A stretch of 64,000 nucleotides of DNA from Pseudeuparius sepicola (lineage: Eukaryota > Arthropoda > Insecta > Coleoptera > Anthribidae). Of the stretch, positions 31,023 to 42,049 are shown piece by piece; the first letter of the stretch is position 1, and each line of letters starts with the position of its first letter. The notes beneath the pieces are model-generated. The model saw only the letters and a list, made by a program, of their open reading frames with translations. It was not told where the DNA came from and ran no database searches. Position numbers and translations under genes: made by a program. The stretch covers positions 129,825,373 through 129,889,372 of the forward strand of contig OY987299.1 of NCBI GenBank assembly GCA_963920635.1. Direction: 5' to 3'.

Positions 31023-32445
31023 TATACAGGGTGACCATATTTCGAGTCTATGCATGGGGATCTTGGTTATCTTAAGAGATACGAGGTCGGTTAAATTGGG
31101 GCAAAGTTGCGGAATTTGATGCCGAGTAACATGGTAAACAGAAATTTTGGCTGGCGCTTTTCGTTTTGAAAATAGTGCGAAAAAACTGAAAATTGTTGTT
31201 TTCGTTTTTATTTTTTTAAACGAAAACGAATGGCGCTGGACCTCGCATTTTTTTCTCGCCTCCCTGGACAAAGATATTACGATCAACTTTTATTTTTCTT
31301 ATGGGCGCCATATTGGATTTTTCAATTTTTGAAAAGAGGATTTTTTCTGGTTAAAATGATATGTCACACATTATGCTTTACCTTTTTTTTCTTGCCGTAA
31401 TATCAAATTAATCGTTTTTGCATAGAGTGCCTTGGAAACATAAGCTTCATAATGTTTGACATTTCTGCATAGAATGCCTTGGAAACAAGCCCAATATTTA
31501 TAACGTTTGATAGTTTAGTACAATTTTAAGTGTCACTGATACTTTTTTTTTACTGAAAAAATGTAATTTTCACACGAAGAAAAGCATGACATGATTCAAA
31601 TTTATTATTCCTCAAATATAAATGACGTCGAAAGGATATTGGACGAGCCATAAACAATTTAAGGAAACGTGCTGCATTGTGCCTTGAAGAACAAGGAAGA
31701 CAAATTGAACATTTATTGTAAAATATTTGTCTACTCGTCTAGGTTTTTGTTGTTCTTGGGTTTCCAGTTTGACTCTTTTAGTGTTAATGTAATATGGCAA
31801 ATAACGAATAAATAACAAGATCTCAGATCATACTCTTGTGGTACGTTTATGATTTATTTAATCAATAAACTTAACATTAACTGAATTTTTACTGAACCAT
31901 TAAACAATATTGCAAAGCACACTTGACAACAATGGGTAACTAGACTTATGTTTCCAAGGCACTCTATGCAAAAACGTCAAACATTATGGGGCTTATGTTT
32001 CCAAGGCACTCTATGCAAAAATGATTAATTTGATATTACGGCAAGAAAAACAAAGTAAAGCATAATGTGTGACATAGCATTTTAACCAGAAAAAAATCCT
32101 CTTTTTAAAAATGCGAAAATGCAATATGGCGCCTACAAGAAAAATATAAGTTGATCGTCATATCTTTGTCCAGGGAGGCGAGAAAAAAAAGAAAAAAAGT
32201 GCCTTAATAATGTTTAACTTAGAAATGTCCAGCGACATTCGTTTTCGTTTAAGAAAATAAAAACGAAAACGACAATTTTCAGTTTTTTCGCATTATCTTC
32301 AAAACGAAAAGGGCCAGCCAAAATATCTTTTTACCATGTTACTCGGCATCAAATTGCGCAACTTTGCCCCAATTTAACCGACCTCGTTTCTCTTAAGATA
32401 ACCAAGATCTCCATGCATAGACTCGAAATACGGTCACCCTGTATA
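31023..32445. mobile_element. fold-back element, TATACAGGGTGACC ends
   Basis: TATACAGGGTGACC and the blocks GAGTCTATGCATGGGGATCT and TTAAATTGGGGCAAAGTTGC recur inverted at the right end. Arms of about 530 bp enclose a roughly 350-bp loop without a gene. It shares the GGGATCT...AAAGTTGC cassette with three other elements here. It is inserted at TA, directly next to a PLE nuclease remnant that it truncates. Confidence 0.85.
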
Positions 32446-32940
32446 AAGGCCAAACCAAACAATACCTACATAAAAGACTATAGGTACAAACACAAATATG
32501 ATGTTAGGACTGGAAACAGCAATTCTACTGCCCTGAGTAAACACTCTTTGGAAAATGCACATAATTTTGATTTTAATGGTACGGTTGGCGTCAGACGAAA
32601 CCGAACGCTAAAAATTAATTTCCTTGGAATATTTGGATTCTGTTCTAACATTTGGCAACGTCGCGTTCGTCGGACGCTTGTTCCCTCGGTCTGAGCTTGA
32701 ATCCCTTGTTTATTGAATGGATTTTGGGTATTATTACCCCAAAAGTATCTAGAAAACGGCTTTACGTCGTTCGGTTTCGTCTGACGCCAACTGTACCTAC
32801 TGCAATGTACTCTTTGCAATGAGAAAGATTATACAAAAAGAAACTTTTTAGAAATGACTCATATTAAAAAATAACAAACAGATGTTGACAACTTGGCTCA
32901 TATATACTCTAATTTAATAAAATATAACAATTAATAATAA
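32446..32940 (+). pseudogene. Penelope-like element GIY-YIG nuclease end
   Basis: Bases 32446-32580 give KHKYDVRTGNSNSTALSKHS and LENAHNFDFN, and bases about 32,800-32,930 give NEKDYTKRNFLEMTHIKK and TDVDNLAHIYSNLI. Both match the conserved second half of the PLE endonuclease. They are split by a 212-bp MITE, and the upstream part is cut off by the fold-back element. A stop interrupts the last segment. This PLE lies on the plus strand and belongs to a different copy, probably a different family, from the minus-strand fragments at 52-53 and 61-63 kb. Confidence 0.8.
32582..32793. mobile_element. 212-bp MITE inside the PLE nuclease
   Basis: Ends of about 26 bp start C(G/A)GTTGGCGTCAGACG and are inverted, with TA on both sides (32580-32581 and 32794-32795). 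Removing it rejoins the nuclease reading. It is a Tc1/mariner-type miniature element. Confidence 0.9.
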
Positions 32941-33249
32941 TTTTACCCTTTACTAAATTTTACTACATACGCACCTGATACAATATTTCTTATAGTAAAT
33001 AAAAAGAATCCCATAAAAACTATAACTGTTTTTACCTTTGATAACTATCTATTTGCTTCGCTGCATTTTACAAATTCTTACTCCTTCACTACCACCTACA
33101 CAATGCGCATATATTTTTAACAACTTTTATTATACAAGAACAATCGTGTTTTCAAAAATATCCGAAAAGTTTTTTGAAATGTTTATTGATGTACTTATTT
33201 TTAAGTTAAAAAAATGTTTTAAATGTCACTTTTTGTAAATCTCGTCCTA

Positions 33250-33480
33250 CAAAATAAATGTAAGTAATTTTTAAAAATTTTTTTAGCGACATTGAAAAGA
33301 ATGTAATAAACTTTTGTTTTTTCAGGACATTTATATACCTATTGTATATTTAAAACTGTTTTGTATACCTGATGATGGCAAACATGCCAAAACGCGTTGT
33401 ATAAACAACACAAAAAAATTAATATATAACTTTTGGTCGAATCCCAGGAGTGTTTATTTACAGTACCTATAACCTGAAAT
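33250..33480 (+). mobile_element. PLE 3' region with hammerhead-core-like motif
   Basis: It follows the PLE nuclease remnant. At 33369 it reads CTGATGA, then a 5-bp stem (TGGCA / TGCCA, loop AACA), then AAAC. PLE terminal repeats are known to carry hammerhead ribozymes with a CTGANGA - stem II - GAAA core. Here the G of GAAA is replaced, and stems I and III were not confirmed. Confidence 0.4.
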
Positions 33481-33503
33481 TATCGGTAGCAGGAAAAATA
33501 TAA

Positions 33504-33608
33504 TACATTGCACGATGCTTAAGCTCTTTTTTGGCCAACGCGAGCGTTGCCTCGGTCATTAAACAACCTCCTCGGCCAAAAAAGTGCACATACGCATCTG
33601 GCAATGTA
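33504..33608. repeat. hairpin micro-element, ~105 bp
   Basis: TACATTGC, GATGC, AAGC and TTTTTTGGCC pair with GGCCAAAAAA, GCATC and GCAATGTA, separated by small mismatches. It is clearly related in sequence to the hairpin at 60,513-60,602. Confidence 0.75.
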
Positions 33609-34906
33609 AATAACTATTATTTAAAGTAAAGCAATCTTTATCTTTATATAATTACCTATTCGCAAACTTTAGTTTTTGTCGATTTAAATAAAAAAAACAA
33701 TAAGTTTACACAATTCATAAAGATGGAAATGGGATTGGAAAAACACTATAATTTGTAATGCTATGAAAATATTTATTTATGATATATCTATTTCAAGTAA
33801 TTCTTTGAGATTTGTTTCTATTATTGCCTATGCGTATACTTACAAAAGAAGTTGAAAACACAATACAAAACACACAGTACACCACACTACACTCGGCTAC
33901 TCGGTGGCTATAAATGATAATAAAACTGCGCGCACAAAACCTCTAGGAAGACTTCAGGCGTGTACCTACTTACATGGAGACGGGACAGCACTGAGTGCGC
34001 CCTCTGCCGTCCCATATTTTCTCTTTCTTTCTATCTTTCATTCTTTGGAGTGAGATAGCTATAAAATGGTACGCAGTTATATTTAACTCAAATAAGGTCA
34101 AATTTAAATTAAATATGTATCAATGTGGTTGACCCAAACAACCAAAAGCTAATACTATAATAAAAATTATTATTGTTTGCTCCAAGTAGGTACCTAATAC
34201 CTTATTTCAGGAAAATAATATATGCTTCCACTAAACAATAATGTGTCAAAACAATCAAATACCATAACCAAAAAGCAGTTATTTTTTAATTGAGAAAAAT
34301 AAATCTTCATATAAATAACATAGTTTTCAGGGAAATAAATATTATTTCTGGCAAATAATTCGTGATCAAACAACAAATATTTTTCTATGAAGAATTGTAT
34401 CTGTGTATGTATGTAAAACAACAGTTGCAGGGTATAAGTTCCTACCGCTGTAATCAGAGATCAAAAGTAATAGGTTAGCGACTATCTGCTTACAAATTGA
34501 TGTAACCTAAGTTGGGAATCATCAGGAACCTTCGGTACTTAGAAAATACTTCTTCCCTGTCTCAGTGAAGTTGGCCCAACCACTCAAAATATCAAATTTA
34601 TGAATTTATGACATGTCGAAGCAGACGTTTTTGAAAATGTGCTATTTTTTTTTGTTTCTTTACAGGTTTTAGAGAATGTTTAAATATATTTTTAGATACC
34701 TATATTTAGCATTAACTTGGTTGTTTTGTATAATAATTCGATTGTAACAAAATACACGACGAAAACAGCTTAAGTTAGATAGTCTGTTTCTTAGAAGTTT
34801 AGTAGGCGGCACTATGAAGTAAATCACAATATTTGACGGTTTAATAAGTTTAAACAAGGCGTTAGTGACATTTCACAACATATTTGTGCATTCATTGTTG
34901 TTGACA
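33609..34906. other. no gene recognised
   Basis: AT-rich with short chance frames on both strands and no repeat end that I can place. Confidence 0.4.
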
Positions 34907-34919
34907 AATAAAAATTTCT

Positions 34920-35078
34920 AGAAATAGTTTCGTGTCCTGGTTTGATTCGCAATGGGTACACATTGATTTATGTCTAAATCATCTGAAGATGGTTTAGACA
35001 TAAATCGAAACATCGGCTTTGTGAAAAACACCAGTGTTGTTATTTTGTCCTATCTACCGACTAAGTGTACCCATTGCG
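34920..35078. mobile_element. 159-bp insertion with 13-bp direct repeats
   Basis: AATAAAAATTTCT stands on both sides (34907-34919 and 35079-35091), so the 159 bp between look inserted just before the Tc1 start codon. Inside are inverted pairs CGCAATGGGTACA / TGTACCCATTGCG and GATTTATGTCTAAA / TTTAGACATAAATC, and a CTGAAGA...GAAAC motif. A 13-bp duplication suggests target-primed insertion, as for PLE- or LINE-mobilised DNA. Confidence 0.55.
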
Positions 35079-35097
35079 AATAAAAATTTCTCGTGGT

Positions 35098-36217
35098 ATG
35101 GCTGTTTCTGAAGAATTAAGGAATGTTATAATTCACCTGCATTCAAAAGGCAAGTCTGCTGCGCAAATCGCAGACATTGTTAATTTATCAGGATATACAG
35201 TGCGAAATATTATCTAACTTTACAAAACCACTGCATCCGTCGCTCAGAAGCCAGAGAAATGGAAGTCGGCCACATTAATCTGATACAAATTTAAGGGCTC
35301 TAAGAAGCATTATCGTGCAAAATCGCAGCCAAATGCGAAGTGGTCGGGCTAATTATGGAGAATTGATAGTTTTATAGATCAGGCAACAGATACATGTTTT
35401 TGAAAGGCAACTTGTCACAGCGCTGCCCCACTGTGGTTTAAATTTACAAGGTAAGCCCAAACTGTTTCGGATTTTTTCCCGTTTTCAATTTTACGATCTG
35501 TAGGCAAAGGAAAGGCCTTTACTAACAAAGAGGCAGAAGAAAAATGGACGTTTGTGGGCAAAAGAGCACAGAGCTTGGTCTCGGCATCAATGGAACTCAA
35601 TTATATTGAGAGATGAGGCTTGATTTGAAGTTTGTGTTGGTGATAGTCGAAGCCGAGTAAGTAGAACTAAAGGAGAAGTGTATCACACAGACTGCCTTAA
35701 GAAGAAAGTTAAGTTTCCGTCCTCCGTGATGATTTGGGGATCCATGTCAGCTAGATGAGTCGGAAAATTACACTTTGTAGATGCCATCATGAAAGCAGAT
35801 AAATACATTAACGTCCTTCAAAATAATTTGAAAGAACTGCGTTTGCAAAATATTATTGATTGTATCTTCCAACAAAGTGGCGCCTCTTGTCATAAAAAAG
35901 TGAAAGATTGGATGTTAAAAAACAATATTTCGCTTTAAAAATGGACGGCTAGCAGTCCAGATCTTTCGACGACTGAAACATTATGGCATATATTGAAGAA
36001 GAAGTTGCGATCACAACCCACAAGAACCGTTCCAGAGTTGCGTGCTCGTTTCCAAGAAATTTGGAACAGCTTCACTCCAGGTGAGTGGCAAACATTAGTT
36101 AACACTATGTCGAGACGTATCGAGGCAGTAATAAGTCGAAAAGGCGATGTAACGCATTGCGGTAACTTCTCTTGCTTAACTCCACATACCAAAACTTTGT
36201 TTTTTTTTTGCATTTGA
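35098..36217 (+). pseudogene. Tc1-like transposase, inactivated
   Basis: The reading starts MAVSEELRNVIIHLHSKGKS with a helix-turn-helix region (SAAQIADIVNLS) typical of Tc1 transposases, which cut and paste at TA sites. Later blocks match the DDE domain: WNSIILRDEA for the first acidic residue, VMIWGSMS, KLHFVDAIMKADKYI, then FQQSGASCHKK where the second catalytic Asp of the usual FQQDxAPCH is Ser, and PDLSTTETLWHILKKKL for the third. Stop codons and frameshifts occur throughout (for example after NII near 35,215 and in the DEA/F block). Length is close to a full transposase. The terminal inverted repeats could not be placed. Confidence 0.85.
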
Positions 36218-36218
36218 G

Positions 36219-36251
36219 GCGCGTTTCGCTAACCATTTTAGCATCATCGGG
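36219..36251 (-). other. hammerhead-core-like motif
   Basis: On the minus strand CCGATGA is followed by a 5-bp stem (GCTAA / TTAGC) and GAAACGCG. The fourth position differs from the CTGANGA consensus. It may mark a PLE terminal repeat piece. Cleavage site and outer stems were not confirmed. Confidence 0.3.
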
Positions 36252-36451
36252 AGATGATTAAGTATTTGTTTAAGTAACCTGTCAACTACCTAATATACAT
36301 ACGTCATAATATAAATACCATTTTAAGCAGGTATTTTTTTTATACTTATAAATATAGCTAATTGTATCAGCGTTGCATTAGTCTTATCTTAGTGTTATAG
36401 TGTGGCGTTCTGGTGCTTGTGCTTTGTGCTGATAGTGGGTCATCTAGTGTC

Positions 36452-37673
36452 ATGTTCAGAAGAAAGCATTTATCTCTTGATGCTAAAGAAATAATTAAAA
36501 ATATGTATCAATCGTTGTTGGCAAGAGGCCTTAATTCCAGAGATGCTTTAGCGGAGACGTCTGCCTTAACAAATACTCCTCTAACTTCGGTAAGGGACAT
36601 AGTATTAAAACCCATTATTCCCAAAAAAAGCGCAGTGACTCCGGCACAATAAGAAGTATTGACGAGTATGATGTGGATTTATTGAGAAGAAAGATTTACC
36701 AAATGTATGAAGAACAATCTGTACCCACCTTGGTTTCTCTAAAGAAGAGGCTGATCAACAACGAAACAAACGTTTCTTGAGGTATTACGACCCTTAGAAA
36801 AATGCTGCTCAAAATGGGATTTAAATATCGCACAATTAATAAAAGACAAACTTTAATGGAATCTCAACGTTTACGAGAATGGCGTCATCAATATCTAACA
36901 GCTATTACACAATATAGAGCAGAAAATCGCCCAATTATCTACATTGACGAAACATGGTTTGATACCCATGACACTGCAAAAAAAGGATGGGTCGATTTTT
37001 CACAAAACTGTGAAACCAGGGACCCTTCAAATAAAGGCAAAAGAATTACGATAATTCATGCAGGTTCAGAAAATGGGTTTGTTCTGAACTGTCTTTTGCG
37101 TTCAGCTTTACCACCAAGACACTGACGCAAAACTGTTGGTTTGAACATCGTCTTTTGAAAAATATACCAAAAAATAGCGTTATTGTAAAGGACAATGCGC
37201 GGAGATTCAACATTTCATGATAGAAAATTAATGATATTTATTTTGAAGAAACATACAAAAAACAAGATCTATTGGAAGTCTTAAAAGCTTTCAAAATTGA
37301 TAGGGAATACGTCTGTAACAAACTTGCAGCTGAAAATGGACATGTAGTGTTGCGTCTTCCCCTTTTATACTACCGTATTTTTAACCCCATTGATTTAATA
37401 TGGCACCAATTAAAATCAAATATTAGAAGAAATAATATTTCTCCCACATTAAATACCTATATATAGTAGAATTAATAAAAAAACGTAGTAAGTAACATCT
37501 CTGCGGACATTTGGAAAAACTGTATACAACGTGTAATTAAGGTGGAAAATTCTTATATGTGTATGCGTACAAATGTTCAACCACTGATAATAAGTTTAGG
37601 TTTAGATGAGGATAATAGTGATAGTGACACAGAACTATACTGGAGTAAGGAACAATTGGGTTTCCAATTTTAA
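36452..37673 (+). pseudogene. mariner-superfamily transposase, inactivated
   Basis: The product would begin MFRRKHLSLDAKEIIKNMYQ. Recognisable DDE blocks follow: RPIIYIDETWFDTHD (first Asp), NSVIVKDNARRF (second Asp) and FNPIDLIWHQLKSNIRR (third position, Asp). This pattern is that of IS630/Tc1/mariner relatives found in insect genomes. An acidic tail with DEDNSDSDTELYW closes the frame. Stops and frameshifts at about 36,650, 36,780, 37,125 and 37,220 break it into pieces of 60-107 codons. It lies just downstream of the Tc1 pseudogene in the same direction, but it is a different family. Confidence 0.8.
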
Positions 37674-37828
37674 TTATGTCTTCATACCGACAAGTCAATT
37701 TGTAAAACTCCTACATTGTGCTGTGTTTTAATCTAAATGTGTAAATTTAAGTATGTATTTTATTAAATTATATATCGTACCTGTATAATTTAATATAAAT
37801 AGCTAGTTTACGCCTGTGTAGTTTTACT

Positions 37829-38127
37829 TAGTAGATAAAATAACGAGTTTTGCAGCCAGAAAGGTATATATTAACTTCTTTTTATAATACCAAGCTTTCG
37901 GTCTACGTCGTGACCTTCATCAGGGCTAGAAATTTTTTTAAATTATTAGAAAATATTGAGAAAAGGTTGAAATTTTACTCACAATTATGTTGAAGTTTTA
38001 CTAATATTAAAACCAGACAGATTTTAGGTTTAAAAGGGCCAGAAAAAAAGCAACCGAAAGCTTGGTATTATAAAAAGAAGTTAATATATACCTTTCTGGC
38101 TGCAAAACTCGTTATTTTATCTACTAA
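37829..38127. repeat. 75-bp inverted arms flanking a hammerhead-like core
   Basis: About 75 bases from 37829 (GTAGATAAAATAACGAGTTT...) return inverted at 38052-38127. On the minus strand, 37896-37923 reads CTGATGA, then GGTC-loop-GACC, then GAAAGC, which matches the hammerhead catalytic core plus stem II. Inverted terminal repeats with such cores are a PLE habit. No PLE coding sequence lies between the arms. Confidence 0.55.
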
Positions 38128-38129
38128 TT

Positions 38130-39372
38130 TAATATATTAATAAAATATTATTATTCATTGTTTTGTATTTTCATTCAGTTTAGAGAATGTCTACTTATTT
38201 TAAAATAAAAATAAATAAATAATGTTTAAGCCGACCCTCCTCGCCAGTAATATATTATACCTATATACAATGGGGTATTATCAGGTAGTTGATTTATTTC
38301 AGAAAGGTCAACGGTATAAATCCGTACACACTATACTTTTTTTTATTTGCCTTGAAGCGTTACATAATCAGAATTATATTCTCAAAATAGAAAGAAGCAA
38401 AAAATAACCCTAAACAATCTATTTATGAAGGGAACAATAAGAATGGTATTTAACATGGTAATCACCAAGTTGTTGAAACGGAAGCAAAAAGCAAACTAAA
38501 CAACGCAACACCTGCGATGAACGGAACTGGCTTGTCGCATAACACACAAGCAAACAAAGTTATAAAGATCGCAAAATGAGAGTATTTTAATTTCCTGCGT
38601 TTTCTCTGCGGACGCGTCAACTATATGCGAAATAAAGAAAAAACCATTCTTTCTTTCCGCTACGTCCACATCCTACGGAAGCAGACTCGTTATTCTCCGC
38701 CATTTTTTACTTTTCCGTACACTATTTATCATCGAAACCGGCGCACGGATGAAATTCGGCGGATAATTACTGATGTCATCTTCATAGATAACTGAGATGG
38801 ACTACTTCCTCTTTTGCTCGCCTTAGCACGAGCCCTCTAGCACCTGCGTAATTAGCTAATGAGGCATTCACCTGGCGAAATCCATGCAAGGTCCACACGT
38901 GGAGAAGCTAAAAAAGGCACAGGAACAGTTACTTAGAAGTGTATCAAGCAGCAATTAGAGAAGAGGTTTTTTGAGAATGGCAATGCAGCAAACAAGGTCT
39001 CTGCACATCAGTTAATATATTAAAAATAGTTTAAAAAGGGCAAATCAACCTTAGAATCCGAGTAACTTGACGCCCCTGGTTCAAAGCAAAGGACTAGGGT
39101 GAGGCACATTTCATAACTCAATTATATTGTTGATGATTATGAACAAATAAGAAATATACTGACATAGAAAATGCAACACCCAGTAACTATCTATATACTG
39201 GTTTAGTTCTGGCAAGTTTTTGTAAATCAAGGTGTAGATAAAAAATATAAAATATTACTGTGGGTGATGCATTTGGTCAGTCAGTATAGGTATTTATCTC
39301 TCATCTGCAGTTTCATATCGATTCGGAATGCCATGATAATCACTTTCTTAAGGATTGTTAATTTGATTAAAT
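38130..39372. other. no gene; GC-richer block at 38.56-38.90 kb
   Basis: Short frames only. The block at 38,560-38,900 has higher GC content, no repeat structure and several TAAT-type words, and could be a conserved non-coding element. Confidence 0.3.
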
Positions 39373-40875
39373 TATACAGGGTGAGTTTTTTTCGATGCCC
39401 ATTATGGGGATCTCGGAAACTAGCAGAGCTAGAACAAAGGTTAAGTGGGGAAAGAATTGAATGCTCAATCTAATGCCCCTTTTGGATTTTTAAAAAAGTT
39501 CACGGCTCACTAGATATTTTGAAAAAGGTGATTTTTTGCTATTTCTTCAGACCTCTGTAGCTCCGTTATTTCTGATTATACAGAAAAACTGTAGAGACAA
39601 AAATTGTAGATAATTTTGGGCTTAATAAGATAGTCCGATCCACTTTTTTTATGTTGTTTATGATTTTTGAGATATTACATAAACTTGTGTTTTTTTAAAT
39701 GTAAATCATAGTTGGCTGTGGCCTTATTAAATCGGTCATTTTTTGAGCTTTCCAAAGATATGACACTCGGCATATTTATTATAAAAAAATAAAAGAGCTA
39801 TGGCTAATTTTCTGATTTTTTTTTCATAATTACGTTCTATTTTATATTAATAAGACATACTTCAAACTTTGAAATATTTTATTTTTAGCTAGTAACAAAA
39901 TGTAACAAAATAAAACAAAAATTATCATGATGGAGCCCCACCACATAATTATTTGCCCGTAAGAAATTATCTAGATCAGCTCTATCCAAATTGTTGGATA
40001 GGGAGAAATATTTCCTGGCAACCCCGATACCCCGATTTGTCTGTTTTGGATTTCTTTTTGTGGGGAACAGTACAAAATAAAATATGAGACAATTGTTAAA
40101 TTAAGAGCAGCTGTTTTAGAAGCAATTGCCAGTATTGACAGGCGCTCTCTAAGAAAGGCGACAAATTCAGCTTTAAAAAGATGCAATGTTTGCATAAATA
40201 ATAATGGTGGATTGTTTGAACACCTTTTTATTTTAAAAGGTGACCTTTTAAAATAATAATAATTTGAATTTGAGTTTTTTAATTTTTGTTTTATGTTCTT
40301 ACATTTTGTTACCAGCTACAAACAAAATATTAGAAAGTTTTAAGTATGTCTAATTATGAAATAGAACGTAATTATGAAAATATTCCATGGCTGACTATGT
40401 GAAAATTTAAAAAAAAAAAACAGAAAATTAGCCATATCCATAGCTCCTTTATTTTTTTGTAATAACTATGCCGAGTATTATATCTTTGGAAAGCTCAAAA
40501 AATGGCCGATTTTATAAGGCCACAGCCAACTATGATTTACATTTAAAAAAACAAAAGTTTATGTCATATCTCAAAAATCACAAACAACATAAAAAATTGG
40601 ATAAGGCTATCTTGTTAAGCCCAAAATTATTTACAATTTTTGTCTTTACAGTTTTTCTGTATAATCAGAAATAACGGAGCTACAGAGATCTGAAGAAATA
40701 GCAAAAAAATCACTTTTCTCAAAATATCTAGTGAGCAGTGAACTTTTTTAAAAATCCAAAAGGGGCATTAGATTGAGCATTCAAAACTGCAATTCTTTCC
40801 CCATTTAACCTTTGTTCTAGCTCTGCTACTTTCCGAGATTCGCATAGTGGGCATCGAAAAAACTCACCCTGTATA
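39373..40875. mobile_element. fold-back element carrying transposase remnant
   Basis: TATACAGGGTGAGTTTTTTC and its complement form the ends, with arms of about 570 bp. The GGGATCTCGGAAACTAGCAG block and GGTTAAGTGGGGAAAGAATTG cassette recur inverted. The loop contains a piece of a mariner-type transposase. This links the TATACAGGGTG ends of this window to a Tc1/mariner-superfamily source. Confidence 0.85.
39961..40254 (+). pseudogene. mariner-type transposase C-terminal fragment
   Basis: In one frame the loop reads RNYLDQLYPNCWIGR, then PRYPDLSVLDFFLWGTVQNK, the block around the third catalytic residue. After a stop and frameshift it reads LRAAVLEAIASIDRRSLRKA and CNVCINNNGGLFEHL, the usual C-terminus of this transposase group. 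The first two catalytic blocks are absent. The 74-codon frame on the opposite strand is its shadow. Confidence 0.75.
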
Positions 40876-41529
40876 TAATAAAGTGCAATTGAGTCAAATT
40901 TATTTTTTTTACCTTTTTAACTCCCAAATCTATGCTGATTTTGAATAGAGTTTTTGTTGTCCGTGTAATATATCAGGCAGCTGACTTCTCGAAACGCACT
41001 CTCTCATTATTTAAACATGGAAACGTGGCTCTGAAGGGCTTATTTACATTATAATCGCAATTTCCTGAAAACCCGAAGATTAGTTTTTGCTCTTAATTTC
41101 CCTGACACAAAGAGAAAGCAATCATGAAAATATACGACCACAGCTCTTCTTACCTACTTTATCTCCCATATTACTAATTTATCTTTCTATCGTCGGACCT
41201 CCATTTTCAACAGTAAAACGTAAAATGCAAATGCCCACCGCTAAACGCCAAAAGAAATTGACGACCCGAGAGGAATTCAATTAGCACACGAAATAAATTA
41301 ATCGATTCAGGTGGTAAACAAGTCTGGCACAATGAGTCCGCCACACTTTAATGGATTAATTTTTGAAATCCGATGCCCGACGGGTTTCGTCAGGAGACGA
41401 AAAAAGAGCCAATTAAAGAGAGAATCAATCGATCACATTAATAATTCGAAGACAAATGACCTAATTTTAGTGAGAGATGCTCGGAGAGTTCGGCGGGTAA
41501 GGCCAAATTGCACGGTGGGTCTGTGCCGT
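40876..41529. other. no gene recognised
   Basis: Frames at 41087-41284 and 41311-41580 show no motif. The second runs into the PLE fragment in another frame. Confidence 0.4.
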
Positions 41530-42048
41530 TTGTTTTCTTGCAAATACGCAAAACTGACATTCCTCTTAGCCCTATTGTAAGTCCAATAAATTCACCATGT
41601 CATTTGTTAGCAAAATATTTATTTAAAATTCTTAATCCGTTAGTAGGAAACTCAAATCAATTTATCAGAAACAATAATCATTTTTTAGAAACGATTAGGG
41701 AACATCAATTTTCGAATCATTATATCTTAGCAAGCTCTGATGTGATTAGTCTTTTACAAATGCGTACCTGTTGACAAATCATCGAATATTTTAAGCGGAA
41801 ACTTAGAAAACGATCAGCCTTTAGTAGAAAGGACAAATTTGAATATAGATGCAATATTAGCACTATAACAACACTATGTGTTAAAAACCACATATTTTCA
41901 ACTAGGAAATGAATTTTACCAGCAGGAATTTGGAATAGCCATGTAGTCTCCTTTATCACCATTCATAAGCAATTTATTCATGGAAGATTTAGAACAAAAT
42001 AAGTTAACTAGATATGTTCACCAACCTATAACGTTTGGTGGAGATATT
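41530..42048 (+). pseudogene. Penelope-like reverse transcriptase fragment
   Basis: Reads KTDIPLSPIVSPINSP, LLAKYLFKILNPLVGNS, NNNHFLETIREHQFS and SSDVISLL, matching finger and palm blocks of PLE reverse transcriptases. After a stop and frameshift it continues through VPVDKSSNIL to FQLGNEFYQQEFG-like and SPLSPFISNLFMED blocks. It stops at GGDII, where a mariner-type end begins. It is close kin to the minus-strand fragment at 62.5-63.0 kb. Confidence 0.85.
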
Positions 42049-42049
42049 A

